A stretch of DNA of 64,000 bases from Rhizobium leguminosarum bv. trifolii WSM1325 (GTDB taxonomy: Bacteria; Pseudomonadota; Alphaproteobacteria; Rhizobiales; Rhizobiaceae): NCBI GenBank assembly GCA_000023185.1, contig CP001622.1:2294001-2358000 (forward strand), in the 5' to 3' direction. Numbering within the stretch: the stretch's first letter is position 1; each line of letters opens with the position of its first letter. The notes beneath the pieces were generated by a model that saw only the letters and a list, made by a program, of their open reading frames with translations, was not told where the DNA came from and searched no databases. The position numbers were made by a program, and so were the translations under genes. This document shows, one piece after another, positions 1-8,351 of this stretch.

Positions 1-1
1 G

Positions 2-1207
2 GGCGAAGACACGTTCGACGTGGTCGCCTTTGCGCCGGCCTGGGCACCGGACTTCACCGATTTTCTCTCGGAAATGCCCAAGGCGATGCAATCAGGTGCC
101 GACTGGGAGGACATCGCGCCGGTTTACCGCGAGCAACTGATGGTTTGGAACGGCAAGGTCCTGTCGCAGACCATGGACGGTGACGCCCATACCTATACCT
201 ACCGCATTGATCTGTTTGAAAACGCGGAAAACCAGAGCGCCTTCAACGCGAAGTATGGCTACGATCTGGCCCCACCGAAGACATGGAAGCAGTATCTCGA
301 CATCGCTGAATTCTTCCAGCAGCCGGACAAGGGCCTTTGGGGCACGGCGGAAGCCTTCCGCCGTGGTGGCCAGCAATTCTGGTTCCTGTTCAGTCACGTG
401 GCGGGATACACCAGCCATCCCGACAATCCCGGCGGCATGTTCTTCGATCCTGACACGATGGATGCGCAGGTCAACAATCCAGGCTGGGTGCGCGGCCTGG
501 AGGAATATATTCGCGCCTCCAAACTGGCACCGCCAAATGCGCTGAACTTCTCGTTCGGCGAAGTGAACGCAGCCTTTGCCGGTGGCCAGGTCGCGGAATC
601 GATCGGCTGGGGCGATACCGGCGTCATCGCCGCCGACCCGAAGCAGTCCAAGGTTGCTGGCAATGTCGGTTCGGCATCGCTGCCGGGATCCGACGAGATC
701 TGGAACTACAAGACCAAAAAGTGGGACAAGCAGCCCGAGGTCGTCCAGACTTCCTTCATGGCCTTCGGCGGTTGGCAGGCAGCCGTACCGTCGTCCTCCA
801 AGAACCAGGAGGCCGCTTGGAACTATATCCAGTTCCTGACGAGCCCGGCGGTTTCCGGTCAGGCGGCGATTACCGGCGGCACAGGCGTCAATCCATACCG
901 TCTTTCGCACACGACGAATACAGCGTTGTGGTCGAAGATCTTTTCCGAGCGTGAGGCCAAGGAATATCTTGGAAGCCAGAAGGACGCGGTGACCGCCAAG
1001 AACACGGCGCTCGACATGCGCCTGCCGGGCTATTTCTCCTATACGGAAATTCTCGAAATCGAGCTTTCCAAGGCATTGGCTGGAGAGGTGACGCCGCAGC
1101 AGGCGCTGGATACCGTGGCTGCCGGATGGAACAAGCTGACGGACGAGTTCGGCCGCGACAAGCAACTGGCAGCCTATCGTTCGTCGATGGGCCTGCCTGC
1201 GAAGTAA
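2..1207 (+). CDS. Sugar ABC transporter substrate-binding protein (5' end missing)
   Basis: Periplasmic solute-binding protein of extracellular family 1, the carbohydrate-type (CUT1) group. The open frame runs to the left window edge (it reads GEDTFDVVAFAPAW at the start), so the signal peptide and the first part of the mature protein lie outside the window; the GTG at 20 is internal. The visible roughly 400 residues show the usual large lobe with aromatic ligand-facing stretches (GQQFWFLFSH, GWGDTGV) and a C-terminal lobe ending in SMGLPAK. The ATPase gene follows 216 bp downstream on the same strand. The permeases must lie to the left if they are linked. The sugar cannot be deduced from what is visible. 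Confidence 0.85.
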   Translation, partial: GEDTFDVVAFAPAWAPDFTDFLSEMPKAMQSGADWEDIAPVYREQLMVWNGKVLSQTMDGDAHTYTYRIDLFENAENQSAFNAKYGYDLAPPKTWKQYLDIAEFFQQPDKGLWGTAEAFRRGGQQFWFLFSHVAGYTSHPDNPGGMFFDPDTMDAQVNNPGWVRGLEEYIRASKLAPPNALNFSFGEVNAAFAGGQVAESIGWGDTGVIAADPKQSKVAGNVGSASLPGSDEIWNYKTKKWDKQPEVVQTSFMAFGGWQAAVPSSSKNQEAAWNYIQFLTSPAVSGQAAITGGTGVNPYRLSHTTNTALWSKIFSEREAKEYLGSQKDAVTAKNTALDMRLPGYFSYTEILEIELSKALAGEVTPQQALDTVAAGWNKLTDEFGRDKQLAAYRSSMGLPAK

Positions 1208-1285
1208 GCCCATCCTCAACATCTCATCCCGGCGGTGCCGGGATGAGATCAGACATCGTTGAAAGAAGAAGCAAACTATCGCCGC

Positions 1286-1383
1286 TTAGAGTGCCGTGCG
1301 TCCTTTCGGACGAAGGACGCTCTAACTCTTTCAATCCTCGCATCGTGCTTTCCGAAAATCGATTCCGATTTTCGGGCCGATGC
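1286..1383. repeat. Two adjacent intergenic palindromes of rhizobial type
   Basis: Two hairpins lie between the binding-protein gene and its ATPase gene. The first (1286-1325) has outer TTAGAG/CTCTAA ends and an inner 8-bp stem GCGTCCTT/AAGGACGC. The second (1340-1383) has outer GCATCG/CGATGC and an inner stem CCGAAAATCG/CGATTTTCGG. A variant of the first recurs at 12221-12262. Such palindromes are scattered between genes in Rhizobiaceae; inside a transport operon they may alter the ratio of binding protein to ATPase. Confidence 0.7.
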
Positions 1384-1423
1384 GCTGGGCCAGGCGATGG
1401 AATTCTCATGAAAAGGTTACAGC

Positions 1424-2512
1424 ATGTCCCAGGTGCGTTTGGATCAGGTCACCAAATCCTTTGGTAGCGTTGAGGTCATTCCTCCGCTCGATTTGGCAAT
1501 TGCCGACAAGGAATTCGTGGTTCTTGTCGGGCCTTCCGGCTGCGGGAAGACAACCACCCTGCGGATGATCGCGGGGCTGGAACAGACGACATCAGGGGAA
1601 ATACGTATTGGCGAGCGGGACGTTACTGCGCTGCGCCCGGGTCTGCGCAATTGCTCGATGGTGTTTCAGAATTACGCGCTCTATCCGCATATGACAGTCG
1701 CCGAAAACATCGGCTACGGCATGAAGGTGCGCGGAACGCCGAAGCAGGACATCGATGCCGCCGTTGCAAATGCGGCGCGCATTCTCAATCTCGGTGCCTA
1801 TTTGAAACGCAAGCCGAACGCGCTCTCAGGTGGCCAACGCCAACGCGTGGCGATCGGCCGGGCGATCGTTCGCCAGCCGGATGTGTTCCTGTTCGACGAA
1901 CCTTTGTCCAACCTCGACGCTAAATTGCGCATTGAAATGCGAACAGAAATCAAGCTCTTACACCGCAGGCTCAAAACCACGATCGTGTACGTTACACATG
2001 ATCAGGTAGAGGCGATGACGATGGCAGATCGGGTCGTGGTCATGAATCAAGGGCGGATCGAACAGGCCGCTGACCCGATCACCCTTTATGAATCCCCGAA
2101 GAATCTCTTCGTTGCTGCCTTCATCGGCTCGCCAAGCATGAATTTCATCGAGGGGCAACTTGTGCAAAACTCCGGTGGAATTGCCTTCCAAGCTGAAGGT
2201 GGCGTCGACATTGCAGTTCCTACGCAAAAAGCGGAGCGCCTTTCGGCGGCAGTGGGACAGTCAGTGGTTCTCGGAATTCGACCGGAGCATACTATGGCTG
2301 GGGATCCCAACGTTCCAACTGTGAGCCTTCAGGTCGCCGATATCGAGCCTCTCGGTCCATACACACTGGCGATCGGCAAGGTCGGGTCAGCACCCTTTAC
2401 TGCCCAGATCCACGCGTCATCGCGCGTTGGACCGGATGACAGGATTAGCGTTCCAATTGATACTCAAAAAATGCACTTTTTCCTTAAAAGTACCGGAGAC
2501 ACGGTGGGCTAA
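1424..2512 (+). CDS. Carbohydrate ABC transporter ATP-binding protein (UgpC/MsmK type)
   Basis: ATPase subunit (362 aa) energising a CUT1 sugar importer. It shows Walker [11 protein letters not shown] near residue 37, Q-loop [13 protein letters not shown] signature [10 protein letters not shown], Walker [14 protein letters not shown] and switch histidine YVTHDQ. The C-terminal third is a TOBE/OB regulatory domain (GIRPEH near residue 285), as in MalK/UgpC. The start ATG follows AAAAGG by 8 bases. It belongs with the binding protein immediately upstream. Such ATPases are often shared among several CUT1 systems in rhizobia, so dedication to this one is inferred. Confidence 0.93.
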   Translation: MSQVRLDQVTKSFGSVEVIPPLDLAIADKEFVVLVGPSGCGKTTTLRMIAGLEQTTSGEIRIGERDVTALRPGLRNCSMVFQNYALYPHMTVAENIGYGMKVRGTPKQDIDAAVANAARILNLGAYLKRKPNALSGGQRQRVAIGRAIVRQPDVFLFDEPLSNLDAKLRIEMRTEIKLLHRRLKTTIVYVTHDQVEAMTMADRVVVMNQGRIEQAADPITLYESPKNLFVAAFIGSPSMNFIEGQLVQNSGGIAFQAEGGVDIAVPTQKAERLSAAVGQSVVLGIRPEHTMAGDPNVPTVSLQVADIEPLGPYTLAIGKVGSAPFTAQIHASSRVGPDDRISVPIDTQKMHFFLKSTGDTVG

Positions 2513-2786
2513 GAAGCATCGTGAACTTATACGGCAATCCACGAAGAGGACAGTCGGACATCGCGATCTGCGCCGTATGAATTCAAAGATACGTGGCGTC
2601 GGCAGCGCCGCATAGGCGCTAAAGGGCGTGGCAATGCCTCGATAGTCGACGACAATCCGCTCTCCTGCCGGCACCGCCCCGCCGGGGAGAAGAGCGAGCC
2701 GCACTTCTCAACCATCCTTCAAGCCACTTGGAAAGAAGAAGCAAGACCGAAATGCCCCTCCCCGAAAATGGGGAGGGGCAACATCA
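2513..2786. other. Intergenic region with a possible gene remnant
   Basis: No convincing intact gene. A minus-strand frame from about 2704 to 2595 reads LALLPGGAVPAGERIVVDYR, which looks more protein-like than chance, but it has no proper start context and continues into the 3' end of the ATPase gene as nonsense. It may be a relic of a deleted gene. A terminator hairpin lies at 2754-2779. Confidence 0.35.
2754..2779 (-). terminator. Terminator-like hairpin after the OmpA-family gene
   Basis: Perfect 10-bp stem GCCCCTCCCC/GGGGAGGGGC with a 6-base loop, 8 bp past the stop of the minus-strand OmpA-family gene. No long T-run follows, so it may act as an RNA-stabilising 3' end. It could also serve the plus-strand ATPase gene. 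Confidence 0.6.
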
Positions 2787-5006
2787 TTACTTGTTGGCAG
2801 CGACCGGGCGGACCAGTGCCGTGACGCGGCGGATGGTGACGCGGCGGTTTTCCTGCTCAGGGGCCGACGTGTTGACCTTCAGGTAGCTCTCACCATAGCC
2901 CTGCGTCGCCAGATTCTCCGGCGCGATGCCGTAGACGTCGGAGAGCACGTTGGCGACCGATTCCGCCCGCTGGTCGGAGAGGATTAGGTTGCTCTGGTCA
3001 GAGCCGACGGCATCGGTATGACCTTCGATCAGGAAGGTTTCGCTCGGATCCTTCTCGAGTACCTGGCTGATCGCGTCGGCGACCTTGCGCAAGGTGCGCG
3101 CCTGGGTCATCGGGATATCGGCGCTGCCGGTCGCGAAGGTGATCGTGTCGAGGTCGATGCGACGTACCTTGTCGCGGATACGGGCCGAGTACTTCACCTC
3201 ATCCAGCGAATAGACGCGCTCGACCGGCTCGACTGGCGGCTCGCTCAGGAACTCGTAATAGTCCCGGTTCGGGTCGCTGCGGGTGTCGATGATGTAGTCG
3301 CTGAGCGGCACACGCAGCCGCATCGGCGGCAGGTCGGCACCCGGATCCTCGAAATAGTCGCGGTCCGGATCGTCATAGAGATCCTGCGAATAATAGAGCA
3401 CGTTCTCGCGTCCGCGGGCATCGACGCGCGACCGCTGGATGATGTCGCCGTAGCGGTTGCGGATCGTCACGATGCGATAGCCTTCCGGCCGCGTGATCGT
3501 CTCGCGGTAGCGGTCGCCGGACAGCTCTTCGTAGCTCGGCCGTTCGCCGTCGCGCAGGAAGCGCCTGTCATCGTCGCCGCGCACGATCGTCCTGTTGTCG
3601 TACTGGATGATCACCCGGCTGTCGTCGCTCCCACGGTCGTCGAAGCGCGCACCGTCGGGACGGACGAATCGTGGCCGCTCGTCGAGCTTCCTGCCCTTCT
3701 CGCGCGTCACCGCCTCGAGTTTGACCGGCGCCGGCGCCTTGCCGCCGGTGGCGGCCTGTGCATCGGCATCCGAGGTCGGCACCTTCACCTCCTGGCTGTC
3801 GGCGCGCTGCCTGTCGCGGTCGCGGCGGCCTTCCCGGCCCTTGCTGCGGTCGGCATCCTTGTCGCTGTCGAGCACGGCCGCACCGTTCTCCACGGGCAGC
3901 ACGACGGTCTCGCTGCTCTTGGCCGGATCTGCGGCGATCTTCTTGCGGCGTTCCAGCTCCTCGGGCGAAGCCTTTTCCGGCGCCGGAATAGCCTGCTCCG
4001 CCTGCTGGCTGCCGCTGGCATCCGGCAGCGGCTGGGCAGTGTCAGTTGCGGGCGCGGTCGGCTGTGCGCCGGCGGGCTGTTCACCGGCAGGCTTTGCTGC
4101 CGTGCCATCTTTGGGCTTTTCGGCGGGGGCAGCTTCCGGTGCCGCCGCCTTGTCTTCGGTCGCCTTGCCTTCGGTTGCCTTGCCTTCGGTCGCCTTGTCT
4201 GTGGGTGCTTTGTCTGCTGGTGCTGCAGTCTCACCCTTTGCCGGCTTTTTCTCGGCCGGCGCCTCGGCGGCGGGTTTTGCTTCAGGCGTGGCTTCGGGCT
4301 TGGCCGATTCCGCAGTCGGCTTCACGGCTTCGGGAGCGGCAGGCTGAGCTTCTTTTTCAGCCTTGCCCTTGCCTTTATCCCGGCCCTGGGCCTTGTCCTG
4401 TCCTTTATCCCGTTTGCCGCCTTCCGGCTTGGCTTCGGGCTGTGCCTGCTCCGCTTCCGGCTGAGCTTCCTTTGCTGCCGGCTGCTGTTCTGGTTCGGCC
4501 TGCTGCGCCTCCGTCTTCTTCGGCTTTTTCGGCTTTTCCTGGGTTACCGGCTGCTCGGCCTCGGGCTGCGCTTCTGATTTGGCTTTCCGCTGGGGCTTGC
4601 TTTCCGGCTGCTGAGCAGGCTCTTCTTTCGGCGCTGCTTCGGCCTTGGGCGCCTCCGGCTCTGCCTTGGGTTCCGGCGCCGGAGCTTCCTTGCGCTCAGC
4701 CTTCGGCTTTTCCGCGGGCGCTTCCTGCTGCGCCGGCTTCTCGGCGGCGGGCGCCTGTTCGGCCGGGGCTTCCTCCTTCTGCTTGCGCTTCTTCTTCAGC
4801 AACTCCTCTTCGGAAGGCGCATCCTGCGCCACCTCGGCTGGCGCATCTTGCGCCACCTGGAAGCTGCCCTGCTCGGCCTGCCGCACGGGCGAAGCCTGCG
4901 TCGCGACGTCACGTACGGCCGCCATCGCCGCTGCCGGCTGCAAAGCCAGCGAAAGAGAAAGCAACGGAAAAGCCGCGCTTGCGAACAATCTTGATTTCAT
5001 GCCCAT
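2787..5006 (-). CDS. OmpA-domain outer-envelope protein with a giant Pro/Ala/Glu/Lys linker
   Basis: Secreted protein of 739 aa: Sec signal peptide (residues 1-29, ending AAAMAA), then about 300 residues made almost entirely of P, A, E, K, Q and T, an RDR-rich charged segment, a middle conserved region (about 430-610, rich in D, R and Y) and a C-terminal OmpA peptidoglycan-binding domain (about 615-735). The OmpA domain keeps TFATGSADI, EGHTDAVG and LSDQRAESV, which include the Asp and Arg that bind diaminopimelate. There is no eight-strand OmpA barrel, so it is probably a peptidoglycan-tethered periplasmic or lipid-facing protein rather than a porin. The low-complexity part contains short tandem repeats such as KATEGKATEGKATED. 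Monocistronic; divergent from the amino-acid transporter. Confidence 0.88.
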   Translation of the reverse strand: MGMKSRLFASAAFPLLSLSLALQPAAAMAAVRDVATQASPVRQAEQGSFQVAQDAPAEVAQDAPSEEELLKKKRKQKEEAPAEQAPAAEKPAQQEAPAEKPKAERKEAPAPEPKAEPEAPKAEAAPKEEPAQQPESKPQRKAKSEAQPEAEQPVTQEKPKKPKKTEAQQAEPEQQPAAKEAQPEAEQAQPEAKPEGGKRDKGQDKAQGRDKGKGKAEKEAQPAAPEAVKPTAESAKPEATPEAKPAAEAPAEKKPAKGETAAPADKAPTDKATEGKATEGKATEDKAAAPEAAPAEKPKDGTAAKPAGEQPAGAQPTAPATDTAQPLPDASGSQQAEQAIPAPEKASPEELERRKKIAADPAKSSETVVLPVENGAAVLDSDKDADRSKGREGRRDRDRQRADSQEVKVPTSDADAQAATGGKAPAPVKLEAVTREKGRKLDERPRFVRPDGARFDDRGSDDSRVIIQYDNRTIVRGDDDRRFLRDGERPSYEELSGDRYRETITRPEGYRIVTIRNRYGDIIQRSRVDARGRENVLYYSQDLYDDPDRDYFEDPGADLPPMRLRVPLSDYIIDTRSDPNRDYYEFLSEPPVEPVERVYSLDEVKYSARIRDKVRRIDLDTITFATGSADIPMTQARTLRKVADAISQVLEKDPSETFLIEGHTDAVGSDQSNLILSDQRAESVANVLSDVYGIAPENLATQGYGESYLKVNTSAPEQENRRVTIRRVTALVRPVAANK

Positions 5007-5337
5007 CGGGTTTCCTCGATCCTGTTTGAGCTTCTTGAGGCCGCCAGGCCCTGGTTCCGCCCCTAGCTTCGCATTGAGGCGAAACGGCGGAATGGCAATT
5101 GCCGAGCCGCCGATTTGTTCCGGTTCTAAGAAGTTGGGGATTAACCTCGCGTGAATGTTGCAGTCTGCCGGCGTTCATCTCGCCTGCTATTTGCACCGCA
5201 CAATTGCGATGGGATTTGTGTTGCAATTCCATGAAAAAAAGTCTGATTATCGCCGCAAGGCGGTCTCGGCACCGTTGAACTGCGGCCGTCAGCCCAACAG
5301 AAATAAGGAGCGACGGCTACCAACAGAGAGGATCCTC
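5007..5337. other. Divergent promoter region
   Basis: This 331-bp region separates the divergent OmpA-family gene and the amino-acid binding-protein gene and must hold both promoters. Apart from the candidate plus-strand promoter at 5221-5250 and an AAATAAGGAG purine stretch, I see no operator palindrome or riboswitch. Confidence 0.6.
5221..5250 (+). promoter_or_regulatory. Candidate sigma-70 promoter for the amino-acid binding-protein gene
   Basis: TTGCAA (5221-5226) and GATTAT (5245-5250) are separated by 18 bases and lie about 90 bp before the ATG. This is a visual match only. Confidence 0.3.
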
Positions 5338-6111
5338 ATGCTTAATTCTACCCGTATTTTCGCGGCAGCCTCGATCGCGGCGATGTCCCTTTTTGCCGGA
5401 TCGGCCATGGCCGATGGCGAGAAATATGTGATCGGCACCGATTCGACCTATCCGCCCTTCGAATTCGTCGATGCCAGCGGCACCATCCAAGGCTTCGACA
5501 TCGATATCACCAAGGCGCTCTGCGCCGAGATGAAGGCTGAATGCACCTTCGTCAGCACCGACTGGGATGGCATCATCCCGGCGCTCAACGCCAAGAAGTT
5601 CGACATGATCGTCTCCTCCATGTCGATCACGCCGGAGCGTCTGAAGCTCGTCGACTTCTCAAACAAGTACTACAACACCCCGCCGGCCATTGCCGTGCCG
5701 AAGGATTCGACGATATCAGACGTCGCCGGCCTCAAAGGCAAGGTGATTGGCGCGCAGACCTCCACGACGCACGCCAACTACGCCGAAAAGCATCTCGCCG
5801 ACACCGAGCTCAAGCTCTATCCGACCGCTGACGAATACAAGCTCGACGTTGCCAGCGGCCGTGTCGACGCCGTCATCGACGACGTCGTCGTTCTTTCCGA
5901 ATGGGTCAAGTCCGACGCCGGCGCTTGCTGCAAGATCCTGACGACCCTGCCGGTCGACAAGGAAATCAATGGCAACGGCGCAGGCATTGCTATCCGCCAG
6001 GGCGATCCGCTCAGGGAAAAGCTGAACACGGCGATCGCTGCGATCCGCGCCAGCGGTGAATATAAGAAGATCCAGGACAAGTACTTCGACTTCGACGTTT
6101 ACGGCCAATAA
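5338..6111 (+). CDS. Polar amino-acid ABC transporter substrate-binding protein (HisJ/ArgT family)
   Basis: Periplasmic binding protein (257 aa) of bacterial extracellular solute-binding family 3. The Sec signal peptide ends at GSAMA (about residue 24), and the mature protein starts DGEKYVIGTDSTYPPFEFVD, the usual first strand with the amino-acid-binding aromatic and acidic positions. FDMIVSSMSITPERLKLVDFS is the family hinge. Two Cys (ALCAEMKAEC) match the disulfide of HisJ/LAO proteins, suggesting basic amino acids. I chose the ATG at 5338 because it begins the signal peptide; the frame remains open further upstream. A terminator separates it from the permeases, consistent with the binding protein being made in excess. 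Confidence 0.92.
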   Translation: MLNSTRIFAAASIAAMSLFAGSAMADGEKYVIGTDSTYPPFEFVDASGTIQGFDIDITKALCAEMKAECTFVSTDWDGIIPALNAKKFDMIVSSMSITPERLKLVDFSNKYYNTPPAIAVPKDSTISDVAGLKGKVIGAQTSTTHANYAEKHLADTELKLYPTADEYKLDVASGRVDAVIDDVVVLSEWVKSDAGACCKILTTLPVDKEINGNGAGIAIRQGDPLREKLNTAIAAIRASGEYKKIQDKYFDFDVYGQ

Positions 6112-6138
6112 GAAATTCGTTATCTGGCCGACGAAGGT

Positions 6139-6173
6139 AATGGCGGAAGGCTTGCTCTTCCGCCATTTTTGTT
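6139..6173 (+). terminator. Rho-independent terminator between binding protein and permeases
   Basis: Perfect 11-bp stem AATGGCGGAAG/CTTCCGCCATT with a 7-base loop followed by TTTTTGTTT. It lies 28 bp after the binding-protein stop. Partial read-through would give abundant binding protein and less permease. Confidence 0.85.
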
Positions 6174-6224
6174 TGACAAGGATTGCAAGATTAAAACGGC
6201 AAAAGCCGTGAGGGGAATTCTCGC

Positions 6225-7031
6225 ATGGGCGGATTATTTTCCGCGCTGAGCTCCTTCTGGAGCTGGATTGTGCACATATTCGATCCGCTGTGCGGACCCG
6301 TTGGCATCTTCACGTGGTTAGGTCAGTCGACGATCCTTGCCTGTGGCGATACCGGCTGGGGCGACGAGATTGCACTTGGCCTGCAGGTCACCATTTCAGT
6401 GGCGATCGTCACCCTGCCGATCGGCCTCGCCATCGGCTTCCTGGTGGCGCTCGGCCAGCAGTCGGAGGAAAAGCCGCTGCGCCTGGCGGCCGGTATTTAC
6501 ACCACGATCTTCCGCGGCCTGCCGGAGCTTTTGACGCTCTTCATCATCTATTACGGCATGCAGATGCTAATCCAGTCTCTGCTGACCTTCGTCGGTTATG
6601 ACGGACCGCCGATCGAGATCAACGCCTTCCTCGCCGGCGTCATCGCGCTTTCGGTCGTCTTCTCCGCCTACTGCTCGGAAGTGCTGCTCTCGGCCTTCCG
6701 CGCCATTCCCAAGGGACAATATGAGGCGGGCGACGCGCTGGGGCTGCATCGCGGCCGCACGCTGCGCCTCATCGTCCTGCCGCAGCTCGTGCGCATCGCG
6801 CTGCCGGGACTGACGAACCTCTGGATGGTCCTCCTGAAGGACACGTCCTACGTCTCGATCATCAGCCTTGCCGATATCCTGCGCCAGACGAGTGTCGCCG
6901 TACGCGTGACCAAGGAACCCTTCTTTTTCTATGGTCTGGCCTGCTGCCTCTATCTGGTGCTCGCCATCCTTTCCTCCTTTCTGCTCGTCTATGTCGAGCG
7001 CTGGGCCAAGCGTTCGGAGATCCGCCGATGA
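6225..7031 (+). CDS. Amino-acid ABC transporter permease (HisQ/ArtQ type)
   Basis: Inner-membrane permease of 268 aa in the His/Glu/Gln/Arg/opine family. It has hydrophobic segments near residues 50-80, 90-120, 140-165 and 230-255, and the cytoplasmic EAA loop AIPKGQYEAGDALGLHRGRTLRLIVLPQ that contacts the ATPase. GLPELLTLFIIYYG is the family signature before the loop. The start ATG follows GAGGGG by 8 bases. Its stop overlaps the next permease start by 4 bp (ATGA), indicating translational coupling. Confidence 0.92.
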   Translation: MGGLFSALSSFWSWIVHIFDPLCGPVGIFTWLGQSTILACGDTGWGDEIALGLQVTISVAIVTLPIGLAIGFLVALGQQSEEKPLRLAAGIYTTIFRGLPELLTLFIIYYGMQMLIQSLLTFVGYDGPPIEINAFLAGVIALSVVFSAYCSEVLLSAFRAIPKGQYEAGDALGLHRGRTLRLIVLPQLVRIALPGLTNLWMVLLKDTSYVSIISLADILRQTSVAVRVTKEPFFFYGLACCLYLVLAILSSFLLVYVERWAKRSEIRR

Positions 7032-7858
7032 GCTACGCCGAAACACTGATCCCGCCGCAGCCCGCACCCCGGGAAGTGATGAAGCCGATGACACCGGCGC
7101 GCATGGCCGGCTATATCCTCGTCGCTCTCTGGGCTCTGCTTGGGGTGCTCCTGGTGATCTCCGTCATCAATGGCTGGGATCCGGAAAAATTCACCCGCTA
7201 CGGGCCGCGTTATCTCCATGGCCTCTGGATAACGCTGAGCCTCGTTTTCATTTCCGTTATCTGCGGCGCCATCCTGTCGCTGCCGCTTGCCGTGGCGCGC
7301 ATGTCAAAGAACCGGGTGCTGAATGCGCTGGCCTACGGCTACATCTATTTCTTCCGCGGCACGCCACTGCTTGCCCAGCTGTTCCTGGTCTATTACGGCC
7401 TCGGCATATTCCGGCCGCAGCTTGAGGCCGTCGGCATCTGGTGGTTCTTCCGCGAAGCCTGGTATTGCGGCCTCTTTGCCATGACCATCAACACCGCGGC
7501 CTACCAGGCGGAAATCCTGCGCGGCGCCATCGAAAGCGTGTCGCATGGCCAGCACGAGGCGGCCGCGGCACTCGGCATTCACAAGTTCATCGCCTTCCGC
7601 AAGATCATCCTGCCGCAGGCTCTCATCGTCGCACTTCGCCCTTATGGCAACGAAATCATCCTGCTGATCAAGGGCTCGGCGGTCGTCGCCATCATCACCG
7701 TACTCGACCTGATGGGCGAAACCCGTTACGCCTTCTCCCGCACTTTCGACTACCAGACCTATCTCTGGGCGGCGATCTTCTACCTCACCATCGTCGAAGC
7801 CTTACGCCATCTCTGGGCCTGGTTCGAGCGCCGCCTGACCCGGCATCTCAAGCGCTGA
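7028..7858 (+). CDS. Amino-acid ABC transporter permease (HisM/ArtM type)
   Basis: Second permease subunit, 276 aa. It has a longer cytoplasmic N-terminus, membrane segments beginning near residues 25, 60, 100, 150 and 245, FFRGTPLLAQLFLVYYGLG, and the EAA loop ESVSHGQHEAAAALGIHKFIAFRKIILPQ split over two stretches. It pairs with the preceding permease as a heterodimer. No ATP-binding subunit follows, which is unusual for this family: the operon stops at a hairpin (7862-7893) and usg begins. The ATPase is presumably encoded elsewhere or shared. Confidence 0.92.
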   Translation: MSYAETLIPPQPAPREVMKPMTPARMAGYILVALWALLGVLLVISVINGWDPEKFTRYGPRYLHGLWITLSLVFISVICGAILSLPLAVARMSKNRVLNALAYGYIYFFRGTPLLAQLFLVYYGLGIFRPQLEAVGIWWFFREAWYCGLFAMTINTAAYQAEILRGAIESVSHGQHEAAAALGIHKFIAFRKIILPQALIVALRPYGNEIILLIKGSAVVAIITVLDLMGETRYAFSRTFDYQTYLWAAIFYLTIVEALRHLWAWFERRLTRHLKR

Positions 7859-7861
7859 GCC

Positions 7862-7893
7862 TTTGGCAGCACTCTCGGGACGATGCTGCCAAA
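7862..7893 (+). terminator. Terminator-like hairpin after the amino-acid permeases
   Basis: A 10-bp stem TTTGGCAGCA/TGCTGCCAAA with a 12-base loop begins 4 bp after the permease stop. The T-tract is poor, so termination is probable rather than certain. Confidence 0.5.
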
Positions 7894-8020
7894 CCATTGA
7901 TATTAAAAATAAATTGCCCTTTTACGAAGTATCTGTAAAGCTTCCGTTAACCACTCGCATGTTTCCATATCATGCAGCGCTAATAAGCGCGCGAGTGGGA
8001 ACAAGAAGAAGCGGAATACG

Positions 8021-8287
8021 ATGCACAAGGAAATGGAAAAACAACTGAAGGGCTATGGTCTGACGACCGCCCAGATCCTCTACCGCCTGCCGGACCACCC
8101 GGTGATCCTACAAACCTATGTCTGGCAGGATTACGACCTCGCCCCCGATTTTCCCGAAATGCGCGGCTTCCTGAAATTCTGGGAAGAGAAGCTCGACGGG
8201 CCGCTGCATTCGGTGCGCTACATCCACCGCAAGCTGATCTCGGCAACCGAGTGGCGGGCACTGAAGGGCGAGTTGATCCTGCACTGA
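8021..8287 (+). CDS. usg: Usg family protein
   Basis: Small conserved alphaproteobacterial protein, 88 aa, full length. The stretches GYGLTTAQILYRLPDHP, WQDYDLAPDFP and GPLHSVRYIHRKLISATEWR are the recognised Usg family signature. The biochemical role is unknown; the name comes from an upstream gene in tryptophan/aspartate-semialdehyde gene neighbourhoods in other bacteria. It has its own 160-bp upstream region and is followed by a palindromic repeat. Cytoplasmic, with no signal or membrane segment. Confidence 0.9.
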   Translation: MHKEMEKQLKGYGLTTAQILYRLPDHPVILQTYVWQDYDLAPDFPEMRGFLKFWEEKLDGPLHSVRYIHRKLISATEWRALKGELILH

Positions 8288-8296
8288 TCGGTTCTG

Positions 8297-8345
8297 GAGC
8301 ATGATGCCGAAAAGTGTGAACGGCTTTTCGTAGAACATCATGCTC
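8297..8345. repeat. Intergenic palindrome, GAGCATGATG family
   Basis: Ends GAGCATGATG (8297-8306) and CATCATGCTC (8336-8345) are perfect inverted repeats around an inner CCGAAAAGTGT and GGCTTTTCG imperfect pair. A second copy lies at 63838-63885. It sits between the convergent usg and DUF2270 genes and may serve as a bidirectional 3' end. Confidence 0.75.
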
Positions 8346-8351
8346 ACCAGA

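Noticed and set aside
3018..4577. Long plus-strand reading frame (about 519 codons) opposite the OmpA-family gene
   Set aside because: It is the antisense of the low-complexity GC-rich linker; the minus-strand protein has a signal peptide and an OmpA domain, while this frame has no recognisable domain and is a biased string of Leu, Arg, Gly and Ala.
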